Source: Gp6-AA40 sp035263125 (GTDB lineage: Bacteria > Acidobacteriota > Vicinamibacteria > Vicinamibacterales > UBA2999). Taken from it: DNA of 64,000 bases. The stretch is from assembly GCA_035263125.1 (NCBI GenBank), contig DATFRP010000258.1, positions 1-64,000 on the forward strand. The letters run 5' to 3'. This document shows positions 1-7,810 of the stretch, piece after piece. The notes beneath the pieces are model-generated. The model was not told where the DNA came from and did not search any database. It worked only from the letters and a program-made list of their open reading frames with translations. The position numbers and the translations under genes are program-made. The stretch's first letter is position 1. Each line of letters starts with the position of its first letter.

Positions 1-915
1 CGCGGTGGTGCTCGCCTCGAGGAATAGCTTCGGGTCGCGTTTGGTGACGAGCGGGATCCGTGACTGCGCGAATGTGACCTCGCCGGGACCGCGATGCTTG
101 CGCCAATTCACCGTGATGTCGGGCGGGTTCGCCGGTTCCCCGTCGCGGGGCAATGCCCCGGGTGGAGGCGAGGAGCCTCTCGCGCCCCCAATGACCTGCC
201 CGTTGATGATTGCGACCGCATCCTGATTCCCACGCGCCGCGGCCGATGCCCGGTTGCGGGCCGCGAGCGCGTCCTCGCCTTCCGTGATCTGCGTCGGGAA
301 ATCCGATGCCCAGACCGTTAACGGCACCGGCTTGCCGACAACGCCCGTGAGCATCTGTGCCATTCCGACAGGCGGTCCGGTCATCGTCGGGCCGTCGCGC
401 GAGAACTTGATGACCGGCGGTTCGTTGCCGTTCGCCGGATGCTTGTAGAAGTTCACCCAGTACGGCGGGTTGAGCCAGAAGGAGATCGACGAGGTCTGAC
501 CGTTGGCCGTCAGCGTCCACGTCAGCTTCTGGGTGCCGAAGTCCTTTGGCACCTTGATGGCGAACACGCCGTGCTGTCGGCCGGGATAGAAGAATGTGGG
601 CTGACCGTAGTCGGGACCGCCAGGCTCGATGCGATTGTCGGGGCCGATGGGGACGACGAGCTCCTGCGTCTTGTTGCGATTGTAGTACCCGAGCAGGATC
701 AGCGTGTCGCCGTTCTTGTCGGGACCCCATGCTTCGAGCGCCGGAAAGATCGCCTCGCCGCGCGTGCCCAGTGGCTCGAGCACGAGCGGAGCGCGGGGCT
801 GCTGCGCACGTGGTGCTGCAATCGCCCCGCAGATCAGTGTCGCCAGAATGACGAGCGTGTAATGGGGTCGGGAGTCATTTTCCGCAGATCTCCCGAAAAT
901 GACTCCCGACCCCAT
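1..915 (-). CDS. Secreted partner protein of PHM-like monooxygenase (C-terminus outside window)
   Basis: Reading frame open over 305 codons on the minus strand and running out of the window. It is a clear paralogue of the 300-residue protein at 27954-28856: both contain GYxNRN near the N-terminus, P-I-G-P-[DN]-N-R-I-E-P-G, a V-F-[AT]-I-x-V-P-x-D-F-G segment, G-P-P-x-G-M-A, and a late P-P-D/V-I-T-[VI]-[NT]-W segment followed by R-G-P-G-x-V-T-F. A hydrophobic stretch ending in APRAQ suggests a signal peptide. In both copies the gene lies directly downstream of a cytochrome c/PHM-like fusion, so the two products probably work together outside the cytoplasm; the function is unknown. The only in-frame ATG (913-915) lies inside a perfect palindromic repeat and 8 bp from the upstream stop, so the true start is uncertain. 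Confidence 0.75.
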   Translation of the reverse strand, partial: MGSGVIFGRSAENDSRPHYTLVILATLICGAIAAPRAQQPRAPLVLEPLGTRGEAIFPALEAWGPDKNGDTLILLGYYNRNKTQELVVPIGPDNRIEPGGPDYGQPTFFYPGRQHGVFAIKVPKDFGTQKLTWTLTANGQTSSISFWLNPPYWVNFYKHPANGNEPPVIKFSRDGPTMTGPPVGMAQMLTGVVGKPVPLTVWASDFPTQITEGEDALAARNRASAAARGNQDAVAIINGQVIGGARGSSPPPGALPRDGEPANPPDITVNWRKHRGPGEVTFAQSRIPLVTKRDPKLFLEASTTA

Positions 916-919
916 TACA
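858..919. repeat. 62-bp REP-like perfect palindrome, copy 1
   Basis: Two perfectly complementary 25-nt arms (858-882 and 895-919) flank a 12-nt loop. The arm contains AATGGGGTCGGGAGTCATTT. A second copy with the same arm core and the same loop length lies at 37026-37087. Size, symmetry and dispersal fit REP/BIME elements mobilised in trans by REP-associated tyrosine transposases (IS200/IS605-like), but no such gene is in this window. Here the element sits between a PHM-like gene and its partner and contributes the only in-frame ATG of the partner. Confidence 0.9.
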
Positions 920-922
920 GAT

Positions 923-2245
923 TTAGTGCGTGCCACTCGATGCCAGCCGGGCGCGGCGCGCGGCGACTTCGGCCGCGTACTCCGCATCGGTGAGGTACGT
1001 CACGTTCACCCACGCGTGGCCCATCTCGTCGACGGTGCGGTCGCCGTAGCCAACCCAGACGTTCGGATCCGGGTTCGCCTTGTTGGCCGCCGTGTTGTCG
1101 TGCCACGCGGTGACCTTCATCACCGTCCCTTTCGGCACGAGCGGCGCGTCATCGTCCGCGTACACGTATGACGAGTGCCAGTTGAAGGTGAACTGATCGA
1201 CGTGACTCAACAGCACGGTCTGACCGGTGGGCAGGATCGCTTCGAGCGACATCGCCTTCCCGCGCAGGTGCATGTGCGGCTGGAAGCTCTCGATGCGTGC
1301 GGCCTGGCGCAGCGGGTAGTACGTCTCCGACGCGGCGATCGAATTCGGCGGAATATCGATCGCACCATCACCGGTCTTCCCCATGCGAAGCAGGTGCTGC
1401 CGGTATTTCGGCTCCTGCCCCTTCGGATAGAAGTAGATGCCCATCTCGACGAAGTCGGTGATGTCTTCATCGCGCGACGCCGAGTAATGGATGTCCCAGA
1501 CGATTCGCGATCCAGGGAGCATCAGCTTGCCGCTGTTCGGCCGCATCAACTCGCCTTCCTTGCCGACGGCCCATTCCATGAACCGGCCAGGACCTGCCTG
1601 CGTCAGCTCGCCGGGTTCGTCCTGAATCAGATCGGAGTTCGCATGGTGTGTGATCTTCCGCCCCTTCACCGTGCCGGGACGCACCTCGATCGCGCGCACC
1701 CATCTCGGTTCGGTCAACCCAGTCGGCACGATCGGCTTCCACCACGTGTCGTTGACGCCTTTCTTCTGCGTCCACTGCGTCGAGCGGATGATCAGATCGG
1801 GTTCCTTCTGTCCGAACGACGAGGCATAGATCCAGGCCTGGCCATCGGGCCACTCTTTCGCGCGCGGCATGTCCTTCGGGTCGCCCTCGGGCGCGCCGTT
1901 GTCGACCCACTTCACGATGGTCGCGATCTGATCGTCGGTGAGCGAGCGATCGTTCTTGAAGTGCTGAATACCGACGGTCTTGTCGATGTGCCACGGCGGC
2001 ATCTGCCTGGTCTCGACCTTGGCCTTGATCGACCGCGCCCAGGGCCGGCTCTCCTGGAAGGTGCGCAGCGACATCGGCGCGATCGAGTCGGGCCGGTGAC
2101 ACGCCTCGCACTTCTCCTGAAAGATCGGCGCAATGTGTTTCGAGAACGTCGGGTTGTCAGGAACGTCGGCGGAGGCGGGTGACGGGGCAAGGGCGAACAG
2201 ACCAGCCACCACTGCCAGGATGCGCAACGCGTTCGACCGAGTCAT
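923..2245 (-). CDS. Cytochrome c / copper type II monooxygenase (PHM-like) fusion, copy 1
   Basis: 440 residues with a signal peptide ending near ASA (26). A c-type heme motif CEACH (46-50) with a possible Met ligand in RQMPPW (82) forms the N-terminal domain. The rest matches the two-domain fold of peptidylglycine alpha-hydroxylating monooxygenase: His-His pair in ITHHA (200-201), His in DIHY (253), His-x-His in QPHMHLRG (324, 326) and Met in DEMGHAW (408). In rat PHM the ligands are 107/108, 172, 242/244 and 314, so order and spacing agree. Known family chemistry is O2-dependent C-H hydroxylation using external electrons; the fused heme domain could supply these electrons (inference). Divergent from a PAL-like gene and followed by the partner gene. 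A paralogue is at 28859-30187. The substrate is not known. Confidence 0.85.
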   Translation of the reverse strand: MTRSNALRILAVVAGLFALAPSPASADVPDNPTFSKHIAPIFQEKCEACHRPDSIAPMSLRTFQESRPWARSIKAKVETRQMPPWHIDKTVGIQHFKNDRSLTDDQIATIVKWVDNGAPEGDPKDMPRAKEWPDGQAWIYASSFGQKEPDLIIRSTQWTQKKGVNDTWWKPIVPTGLTEPRWVRAIEVRPGTVKGRKITHHANSDLIQDEPGELTQAGPGRFMEWAVGKEGELMRPNSGKLMLPGSRIVWDIHYSASRDEDITDFVEMGIYFYPKGQEPKYRQHLLRMGKTGDGAIDIPPNSIAASETYYPLRQAARIESFQPHMHLRGKAMSLEAILPTGQTVLLSHVDQFTFNWHSSYVYADDDAPLVPKGTVMKVTAWHDNTAANKANPDPNVWVGYGDRTVDEMGHAWVNVTYLTDAEYAAEVAARRARLASSGTH

Positions 2246-2335
2246 GGTCCGACTCCTGTGAAAGAGGGAGCCCAGGGGTACGCGCGCCGTTTCAACCTTG
2301 CATTCTACGCCCCGCGCGCCGGTCGTTGGTATTAA

Positions 2336-2424
2336 GATTCGGGCCTCAGGGCTCAGGCTTCAGGGCTGGGCCAGGCCCGAATCCTTGGACAGTCCTGAGG
2401 CCTGGGGCCTGAGCCTTGAGGCCT
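2336..2424. repeat. Short-period hairpin repeat, CTCAGGCTTCAGG family
   Basis: Between the divergent PHM-like and PAL-like genes. Contains a perfect 11-bp inverted repeat GATTCGGGCCT (2336-2346) / AGGCCCGAATC (2373-2383), then degenerate units such as CTCAGGCTTCAGGGC on one side and CCTGAGGCCTGGGGCCTGAG on the other. The element fills most of the presumed promoter region and ends just before the ribosome binding site of the PAL-like gene. Confidence 0.75.
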
Positions 2425-2440
2425 TCAAGTGGAGGAACCG

Positions 2441-3631
2441 ATGACACGACGTGCGGAATGGATCGTCCTGATCGTGATCGCGTGCGTGTCCGCGTTAATC
2501 CCCCTGACAGGCGTGTGGGCGGATCAGGGACCGGGCGCGGCGGCTCCGACCGGCTCCGGTCAGAAGCAGGCCCCGATGTTCGAGGTGGATCCCTTCTGGC
2601 CGAAGCCGCTGCCCAATCACTGGGTGATGGGCTCGACGATCGGCCTGTCGGTCGATGCGCAGGATCATGTCTGGGTGATCCACCGGCCGCAAAGCGTCGA
2701 AGACAACTTCAAGGCGGCTGAGACGAAGCCGCAGATCGGCATCTGCTGCAAGGTTGCTCCGCCGGTGCTCGAGTTCGATCAGGCCGGCAACCTCGTGAAC
2801 TCGTGGGGCGGTCCGGGCGACGGCTACGAATGGCCGGTCAGCAATCACGGCATCACCGTCGATCACAAGGGCAACGTCTGGATCGGTGGCAACGACAACA
2901 CCGACACGCAGATCCTGAAGTTCACCAAGGGCGGCAAGTTCCTGCTGCAGATCGGCAAGCACGGCGTGCACAACGGCAGCAACGACACTGCGAACCTGTG
3001 GCGCGCCGCGAAGATCTACCCCGATCCCGACGCCAACGAAATTTACGTCGCCGATGGCTACGGCAACCGGCGCGTCATCGTGTTCGATGCGGACAGCGGG
3101 AAGTACAAGCGGCACTGGGGTGCCTACGGCAACAAGCCGGACGACGCCAAGGTGCCTGAGTACGATCCCGCCTCGCCGCCATCGAAACATTTCAACACTG
3201 TCCACTGCGCCAACGTCTCGAAGGACGGGTTCGTGTACGTGTGTGACCGCGTGAACGATCGCGTGCAGGTGTTCCGCAAGGACGGCACGTTCGTGAAAGA
3301 AGCGTTCTTCGAGAAGAACACGCTGCGATCAGGATCGGTGTGGGACATGACGTTCTCCAAGGATCCGCAGCAGACCTACATCTACATGGCCAACGGCGTG
3401 AACGAGCACATCAACGTCGTGCTGCGCAGCACGCTCGAAGTACTCACCACCTTCGGCGACGGCGGACGTCAGCCCGGCCAGTTCTTCGGCGTGCACAACC
3501 TGGACACCGATTCGAAGGGCAACTTGTACGCGACGGAAACCTACACCGGCGCGCGCGTGCAGCGGTTCATCTTCAAAGGTGTCGGCCCGGTGGCGAAGGC
3601 TGATCAAGGCGTCCCCTGGCCGCGTAAGTAG
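2441..3631 (+). CDS. Secreted NHL-propeller protein, PAL-like (intact lyase site)
   Basis: 396 residues, N-terminal signal anchor, then an NHL beta-propeller. It aligns motif by motif with the lyase half of peptidylglycine amidating monooxygenase: Arg in VIHRP (82), zinc His in SNHG (136), Tyr in DGYGNRR (207), zinc His in TVHC (255) and zinc His in GVHN (352). In rat PAL these are R533, H585, Y654, H690 and H786, with nearly the same spacing; the M784 position is not conserved. PAL cleaves alpha-hydroxyglycine to amide and glyoxylate; whether that is the reaction here is inference. ATG 2441 is chosen because GGAGGA lies at 2431-2436; an in-frame GTG at 2429 would overlap that site. Divergent from a PHM-like gene; followed by a hairpin and a cupin gene. 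Confidence 0.85.
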   Translation: MTRRAEWIVLIVIACVSALIPLTGVWADQGPGAAAPTGSGQKQAPMFEVDPFWPKPLPNHWVMGSTIGLSVDAQDHVWVIHRPQSVEDNFKAAETKPQIGICCKVAPPVLEFDQAGNLVNSWGGPGDGYEWPVSNHGITVDHKGNVWIGGNDNTDTQILKFTKGGKFLLQIGKHGVHNGSNDTANLWRAAKIYPDPDANEIYVADGYGNRRVIVFDADSGKYKRHWGAYGNKPDDAKVPEYDPASPPSKHFNTVHCANVSKDGFVYVCDRVNDRVQVFRKDGTFVKEAFFEKNTLRSGSVWDMTFSKDPQQTYIYMANGVNEHINVVLRSTLEVLTTFGDGGRQPGQFFGVHNLDTDSKGNLYATETYTGARVQRFIFKGVGPVAKADQGVPWPRK

Positions 3632-3651
3632 GGGCCGCCTTCAGGCGGCCC
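3629..3651. repeat. GTAG-flanked hairpin overlapping a stop codon
   Basis: Perfect hairpin GGGCCGCCT-TC-AGGCGGCCC (3632-3651) preceded by GTAG; the TAG is the stop codon of the PAL-like gene. Same family as hairpins at 14982, 23246, 33086, 36533 and 55648. It could also act as a transcription attenuator, although no T-tract follows. Confidence 0.75.
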
Positions 3652-3662
3652 GTGAGGGCTCT

Positions 3663-4283
3663 ATGACAAGAATCCTGATCGGAATTGCGGGCACGCTCTG
3701 CGCCGTCGCTGCGCTCGTCGCCCAGACGAAGATCAACCCCACCGACCCTCAGCCGACATGCAACATGTGCCCGGGAACCTACATCCCGCTCAGTGAGCTG
3801 CAGGCCTACACGAAGAAAGCGGTCGAGGAGAAGTTGATCGATCAGCAGGTCAGGGACATCGACATCGGCAAGGCGCACGTCGGCATCGGCATGGTGCATC
3901 GCGGCAAGCTCGATAAGCCCGCGCCGAACTCCGTCGCCGAACACGATCAGGTCAGCGAGGTCTATCACATCGTCGACGGCACGGCGACGCTGATGCTCGG
4001 CCCGGACATCACGAATCGCGAACGACGGCCGGCAACGTCACAGACGGTGCGCGAGTTCAACGGGCCGGGCAACAACGGCGCAGAGATCCGTAACGGCAGG
4101 AGCTATCAGCTCAAGCCGGGCGATGTCGTCGTCATCCCAGCAGGCACCGGCCACTGGTTCACGAAGATCGACGATCACATCGACTACCTGATGGTCCGCA
4201 TCGACCCGGACAAGATCACGCCGCTCAAGGACGAGGCCGCGTCGAGGGCTTATTTGTCGAAGCCTGCACCGCGCAGCCAATAG
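3663..4283 (+). CDS. Secreted cupin-domain protein
   Basis: 206 residues with a signal peptide (about 1-22) and one cupin barrel. Metal-binding cupin motif 1 is suggested by EHDQVSEVYHIVDG and motif 2 by KPGDVVVIPAGTGHWF. A short Cys pair CNMC follows the signal peptide. ATG 3663 is chosen because GAGGG precedes it and a signal peptide begins there; the frame is open further upstream but only through the end of the preceding gene. It lies 31 bp after a PAL-like gene on the same strand and may be co-transcribed. The metal and substrate cannot be read from the sequence. Confidence 0.8.
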   Translation: MTRILIGIAGTLCAVAALVAQTKINPTDPQPTCNMCPGTYIPLSELQAYTKKAVEEKLIDQQVRDIDIGKAHVGIGMVHRGKLDKPAPNSVAEHDQVSEVYHIVDGTATLMLGPDITNRERRPATSQTVREFNGPGNNGAEIRNGRSYQLKPGDVVVIPAGTGHWFTKIDDHIDYLMVRIDPDKITPLKDEAASRAYLSKPAPRSQ

Positions 4284-4299
4284 GGAGCGGATCGCCTTT

Positions 4300-4586
4300 C
4301 GCCAAGCGACGGCGGTGTGGCTGGGATGGCAGTCGCGGACGCTGCGGCCGGGAACGTGGCCTCCGCTCGTACCCTGACGCTGCCGCGTCGACTAGCTGCT
4401 AACGCGATGCGACATCTGTCTCGCGGCTCAAAGTGTTCGAGCTATTTCGTTGCAACTCGAACGCGTTGACGGAAGTCGACGCGATGAATCGCTACGTCCG
4501 CGTTCCTGCTCCCAGAGAGCAAGGTCGCGCTGACGTCGGCCTTGCTCACGCGTCTGCCATCCCAGCCACACCGCCGTCGCTTGGCG
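4300..4586. mobile_element. MITE-like element with long terminal inverted repeats
   Basis: A perfect 32-bp inverted repeat, CGCCAAGCGACGGCGG... at 4300-4331 and its complement at 4555-4586, extends inward to about 38 bp with one mismatch. The 287-bp unit holds no convincing gene and fills the 346-bp gap between the cupin gene and the beta-lactamase-fold gene. Size and long terminal repeats resemble a non-autonomous element (MITE); no target-site duplication is obvious. A structured RNA is the alternative. Nothing else was seen in 4284-4629. Confidence 0.6.
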
Positions 4587-4629
4587 GAGTGTGCGGCGGC
4601 TCACCGGCGGGCGGCAGCCGTATCCTTCC

Positions 4630-5880
4630 TCATTTCTTCGGATCGACCAGCGCCTGATACACCAGCTGTCGCGACAGCGGTCGCACCTGCGGTGAACCCC
4701 CAGTCGGCGAGCTGCCGGCAACGTTCTGGATCATCCCGACGACGACGACGTCGTTCTTCGGATCGATCCAGAACCACGTGCCGAACGCACCGCCCCAGTA
4801 GAAGGAGTTCTTTGCTTCCGGCGTCTTGGCCGCTGCCGGATCCATGACGATCGCGAAGTCGAGTCCGAAGCCGAGGCCCGGCTGTGGCGGACCGTAGGTA
4901 TCGACGCTGACTCCCGGAGCGAGAACGTTGGTTCGCATCAGCTCCACGGTGGACGCCTTCAGGAACCGCTTGCCGTTGGCTTCGCCGCCATTCAGCATCA
5001 TCTGCGCGAATCGGAAGTAGTCGTCGGTGGTGGAGTACAGTCCGCCGCTGCCGGATAGAAACGCCGGCTTCGACAAGGCGACCTGCTGCGAGGGCGCAGC
5101 CACGATGCGCTTGTCGGGACCGTATGTGAACACGTTCGTGACACGACTGGCTTTCGGCGCATCCACCCAGAAACCGGTGTCCTTCATTCCAAGCGGCTCC
5201 AAGATCTTCGATCGAAGGAAGACATCGAGCTTCTGGCCCGACAGCTTCTCGACGATGTAGCCCTGGATGTCGACGCTGGGCCCATAGCGCCAGTCGGTGC
5301 CTGGCTGGGCGGCGAGCGGCAGCTTCGACAGCTTGTCGATCATCCCCTGCAGATCGGAATCTCTCAGACCCGCTTTCTCATAACCTGCGTTCACGTCGAA
5401 GCCGGCGGTATGGCTCATCAACTGCCGCATCGTCATCGGCTTGGTTTGCGGCACCTGTCCACTTGCTGTGGCGACTTTGAGACCGGCGAACTCGGGGATG
5501 TGCGTCGAGACTGGGTCGTCGAGCGTCCATTTGCCCTGTTCCCAGAGCATCATCATGGCGACGCCCACGATCGGTTTGGTCATCGACGCAATCCGGAAAA
5601 TCGTGTCGCTGGCAACCGGCTTCTTCGTGGCGAGATCCTGCACGCCATATGCGTCGACGTACACGACCTTGCCGTGTCGCGCGACGAGCGTGGTGACGCC
5701 GGCGAGCTTGCCGTCATCGACCAGCGCGCGCATCGTCTGCTGGAACTGCTTGAGGCCATCGGCCGAGAAGCCGACCGAATCGGGGGAGACCGTCGGGTTT
5801 GCCGCCCGCAGACCCGGGGCGCCTCCGACGAGAGCGATCAGTACCAGGGCGAGCATCACGCGTCGAGCAACAGCCTGCAT
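4630..5880 (-). CDS. Serine hydrolase, beta-lactamase class C fold
   Basis: 416 residues with a signal peptide ending near RAAN. The catalytic SxxK motif is SMTK (Ser99, Lys102); a Tyr motif YGPS lies near residue 200, and HTAGFD and a late FGTWFWIDP segment are typical of the EstB/penicillin-binding-protein-like family. Such proteins are usually esterases, D-aminopeptidases or amidases rather than resistance enzymes. Exported. Divergent from the DoxX-like gene. The length fits the family and no key residue is missing. Confidence 0.88.
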   Translation of the reverse strand: MQAVARRVMLALVLIALVGGAPGLRAANPTVSPDSVGFSADGLKQFQQTMRALVDDGKLAGVTTLVARHGKVVYVDAYGVQDLATKKPVASDTIFRIASMTKPIVGVAMMMLWEQGKWTLDDPVSTHIPEFAGLKVATASGQVPQTKPMTMRQLMSHTAGFDVNAGYEKAGLRDSDLQGMIDKLSKLPLAAQPGTDWRYGPSVDIQGYIVEKLSGQKLDVFLRSKILEPLGMKDTGFWVDAPKASRVTNVFTYGPDKRIVAAPSQQVALSKPAFLSGSGGLYSTTDDYFRFAQMMLNGGEANGKRFLKASTVELMRTNVLAPGVSVDTYGPPQPGLGFGLDFAIVMDPAAAKTPEAKNSFYWGGAFGTWFWIDPKNDVVVVGMIQNVAGSSPTGGSPQVRPLSRQLVYQALVDPKK

Positions 5881-5946
5881 GTCCCACCTCCACTGAAGTC
5901 ACATTGTGGCGGGCTGATTCTAGATCGCTCCCCGCCGCAGAAACAG

Positions 5947-7233
5947 GTGTACATTTCGTCGGTCTTGAAGCCCATCGTCTTCCGGTTCGGAGTGCTGTAC
6001 TTCGGGTTTTACGCGGCGGCCACGCAGATTCTTGGCGGCGTACTGCTCCTTCCCGGATTCCAACTCCCCGCCCTCGGGACCATCTGGCCGCTGCGCGACC
6101 TCACGCTTTGGGCCGCGCAACATGTCTTCGGCCTCACACCACCGCTCGTCTACACCGGCAACAGCGGCGATACGGCGTTCCACTGGGTGCAGACCGCGCT
6201 GCTGTTCGTGATCGCCACCGGCGCGACGGCGATCTGGACGACTGTCGATCGTAGGGGCAGTGAATACGTGGGACTGCGGAGATGGTTTCGCGTCTTCCTC
6301 CGGTTCGCGCTGGCCGCGCAGATGTTCTATTACGGGATGGCGAAGATCATTCCGACGCAGTTCCCACCGCCGGGGCTGGTCACACTGATCGAGCCTGTCG
6401 GCAGCGCATCACTCTCTGATCTGTTGTGGACGTTCATCGGCGCGTCCACCTCCTACCAGGTCATCACCGGAGGCGCGGAGATGGCGGCCGGCCTGCTCCT
6501 GCTCACGCCGCAAACGACGATACTCGGCGCGCTGATCGGTCTGCTCGACATGACGCAGGTGTTCCTGCTCAACATGACGTACGACTTCGGCCTGAAGCAG
6601 ATCTCGTTTCACCTGCTGCTGATGTTCGTGTTTCTGGTGGCGCCGGACTTCCGCCGGCTCGCGAACGTGCTCGTGTTGAACCGCCCTGCGGCACCCTCGT
6701 CCGAGCCCCCGCTGTTCGAGACCCCGCGCGCAAACCGGATAGCGCTCGCCGCGCAACTGATCTTCGGACTCTATCTCGTCGTGATGTTCGGGTCGCTCAG
6801 CACACGATACTTCTACGCCGACGGCGGACCGGGCGCACCGAGATCGCCGCTCTACGGCATCTGGAACGTCGAGCAGTTGTCGATCGACGATCAGGTTCGT
6901 CCGGCCGTCATGAACGACTACGACCGACGCTGGCGACGCGTGATCTTCGACACGCCGAACGTCGTCGTGTTTCAGCGCACGGACGACTCGCTCGCGCACT
7001 ACGGCGCATCGCTGGCTGACGACGGCCGGACACTCGCGCTGACGAAGCGCAATAGCAAGATCTGGTCGGCTCGATTCGAAGTCGAGCGCCCGTCACACGA
7101 TCGCATGATCCTAGTGGGGGAGATGGACGACTACCGTGTCACGATGCGCCTGCAGCGCGTGGAGCTCGATACGTTCCGCCTGTTGCGAAGCACGTTCAGA
7201 TGGGTGCGACCGCCCGATCCATTTGCGGGGTAA
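5947..7233 (+). CDS. DoxX-like polytopic membrane protein
   Basis: About 428 residues with several hydrophobic segments and the DoxX/SURF4-type pattern FALAAQMFYYGMAKIIP and GAEMAAGLLLLTPQT. The C-terminal 110 residues are soluble, beginning after a last membrane segment and containing YGIWNVEQL. The frame is open upstream to 5410, but that part is antisense to the preceding hydrolase; GTG 5947 (or TTG 5965) gives a protein starting just before the first membrane helix. Convergent with the next gene (5 bp apart). The role is unknown. Confidence 0.75.
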   Translation: MYISSVLKPIVFRFGVLYFGFYAAATQILGGVLLLPGFQLPALGTIWPLRDLTLWAAQHVFGLTPPLVYTGNSGDTAFHWVQTALLFVIATGATAIWTTVDRRGSEYVGLRRWFRVFLRFALAAQMFYYGMAKIIPTQFPPPGLVTLIEPVGSASLSDLLWTFIGASTSYQVITGGAEMAAGLLLLTPQTTILGALIGLLDMTQVFLLNMTYDFGLKQISFHLLLMFVFLVAPDFRRLANVLVLNRPAAPSSEPPLFETPRANRIALAAQLIFGLYLVVMFGSLSTRYFYADGGPGAPRSPLYGIWNVEQLSIDDQVRPAVMNDYDRRWRRVIFDTPNVVVFQRTDDSLAHYGASLADDGRTLALTKRNSKIWSARFEVERPSHDRMILVGEMDDYRVTMRLQRVELDTFRLLRSTFRWVRPPDPFAG

Positions 7234-7238
7234 TCGGG

Positions 7239-7730
7239 CTACTGCCTTTCGTAGACAGTCGTCGTCGTGACCGTACGCCCGGTCGCATCTCGTCCTCGTG
7301 TGGCCGTCGTAATCGACTTGCCGTCGGACGACAGCGTCACCCGCGACACCCCGGCGAGACGATCATCGATCCGCAGTTCGACGTCGTAAGTATGGTCTTC
7401 GATGCGCGTGTAGGCGTAGGTCACGTACTCGTCGACGCCCTGCAGCGGATACGGCGTGCCGTCGAACTTACCGGTCCACTCCATGTGCGTGGTCCCGCCG
7501 CGCGGGTAGACCATGTCGTAGGTGACCTTCACGCCCCCGTTCCACGGCTCGATCGCATACGACGCACGCGTATACGGCGGCGGACCGGGCTGGTAGATCG
7601 ACTTGGAGATATTGAGCACCCATGTCCCGAACCAGCCATCGAGTGCCTGACTCTCGGCAGGCGTTGGTTGAACGAGGACGGCGCTCAGCAGTACTGAGGC
7701 GAGAAAGAACCTGACGATACGCTGGTTCAA
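7239..7730 (-). CDS. Small secreted protein, lipocalin-like FGTWxLN family
   Basis: 163 residues with a signal peptide ending around ESQA. The mature protein begins WFGTWVLNISKS and continues as alternating hydrophobic strands, the pattern of small secreted beta-barrel proteins common in Acidobacteriota (the W-x-L-N-x-x-K-S start is recurrent). No catalytic motif is seen. Tail-to-tail with the DoxX-like gene and divergent from the DUF1800 gene. The function is unknown. Confidence 0.7.
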   Translation of the reverse strand: MNQRIVRFFLASVLLSAVLVQPTPAESQALDGWFGTWVLNISKSIYQPGPPPYTRASYAIEPWNGGVKVTYDMVYPRGGTTHMEWTGKFDGTPYPLQGVDEYVTYAYTRIEDHTYDVELRIDDRLAGVSRVTLSSDGKSITTATRGRDATGRTVTTTTVYERQ

Positions 7731-7810
7731 AGGGATTGGATTATGTCTCAGAAGAGCGTCCTAGAGCAGAATAGGGGGACCGCGTCGTCCGCCTACGAAG
7801 GGGGATTGAT

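Noticed and set aside
2429..2440. GTG 2429 as the start of the PAL-like gene
   Set aside because: It overlaps the GGAGGA ribosome site that serves ATG 2441, where the signal peptide begins.
4433..4657. Small plus-strand gene in the 4.3-4.6 kb gap
   Set aside because: Lies across the inverted-repeat element and the end of the hydrolase gene, with no ribosome site or protein-like pattern.
4630..5880. Antibiotic-resistance beta-lactamase
   Set aside because: SMTK and YGPS motifs fit the broad serine-hydrolase family; there is no sequence basis for a resistance role.
5410..5946. Upstream extension of the DoxX-like gene to 607 residues
   Set aside because: This part is antisense to the well-supported beta-lactamase-fold gene and has no family pattern; GTG 5947 precedes the first membrane helix.
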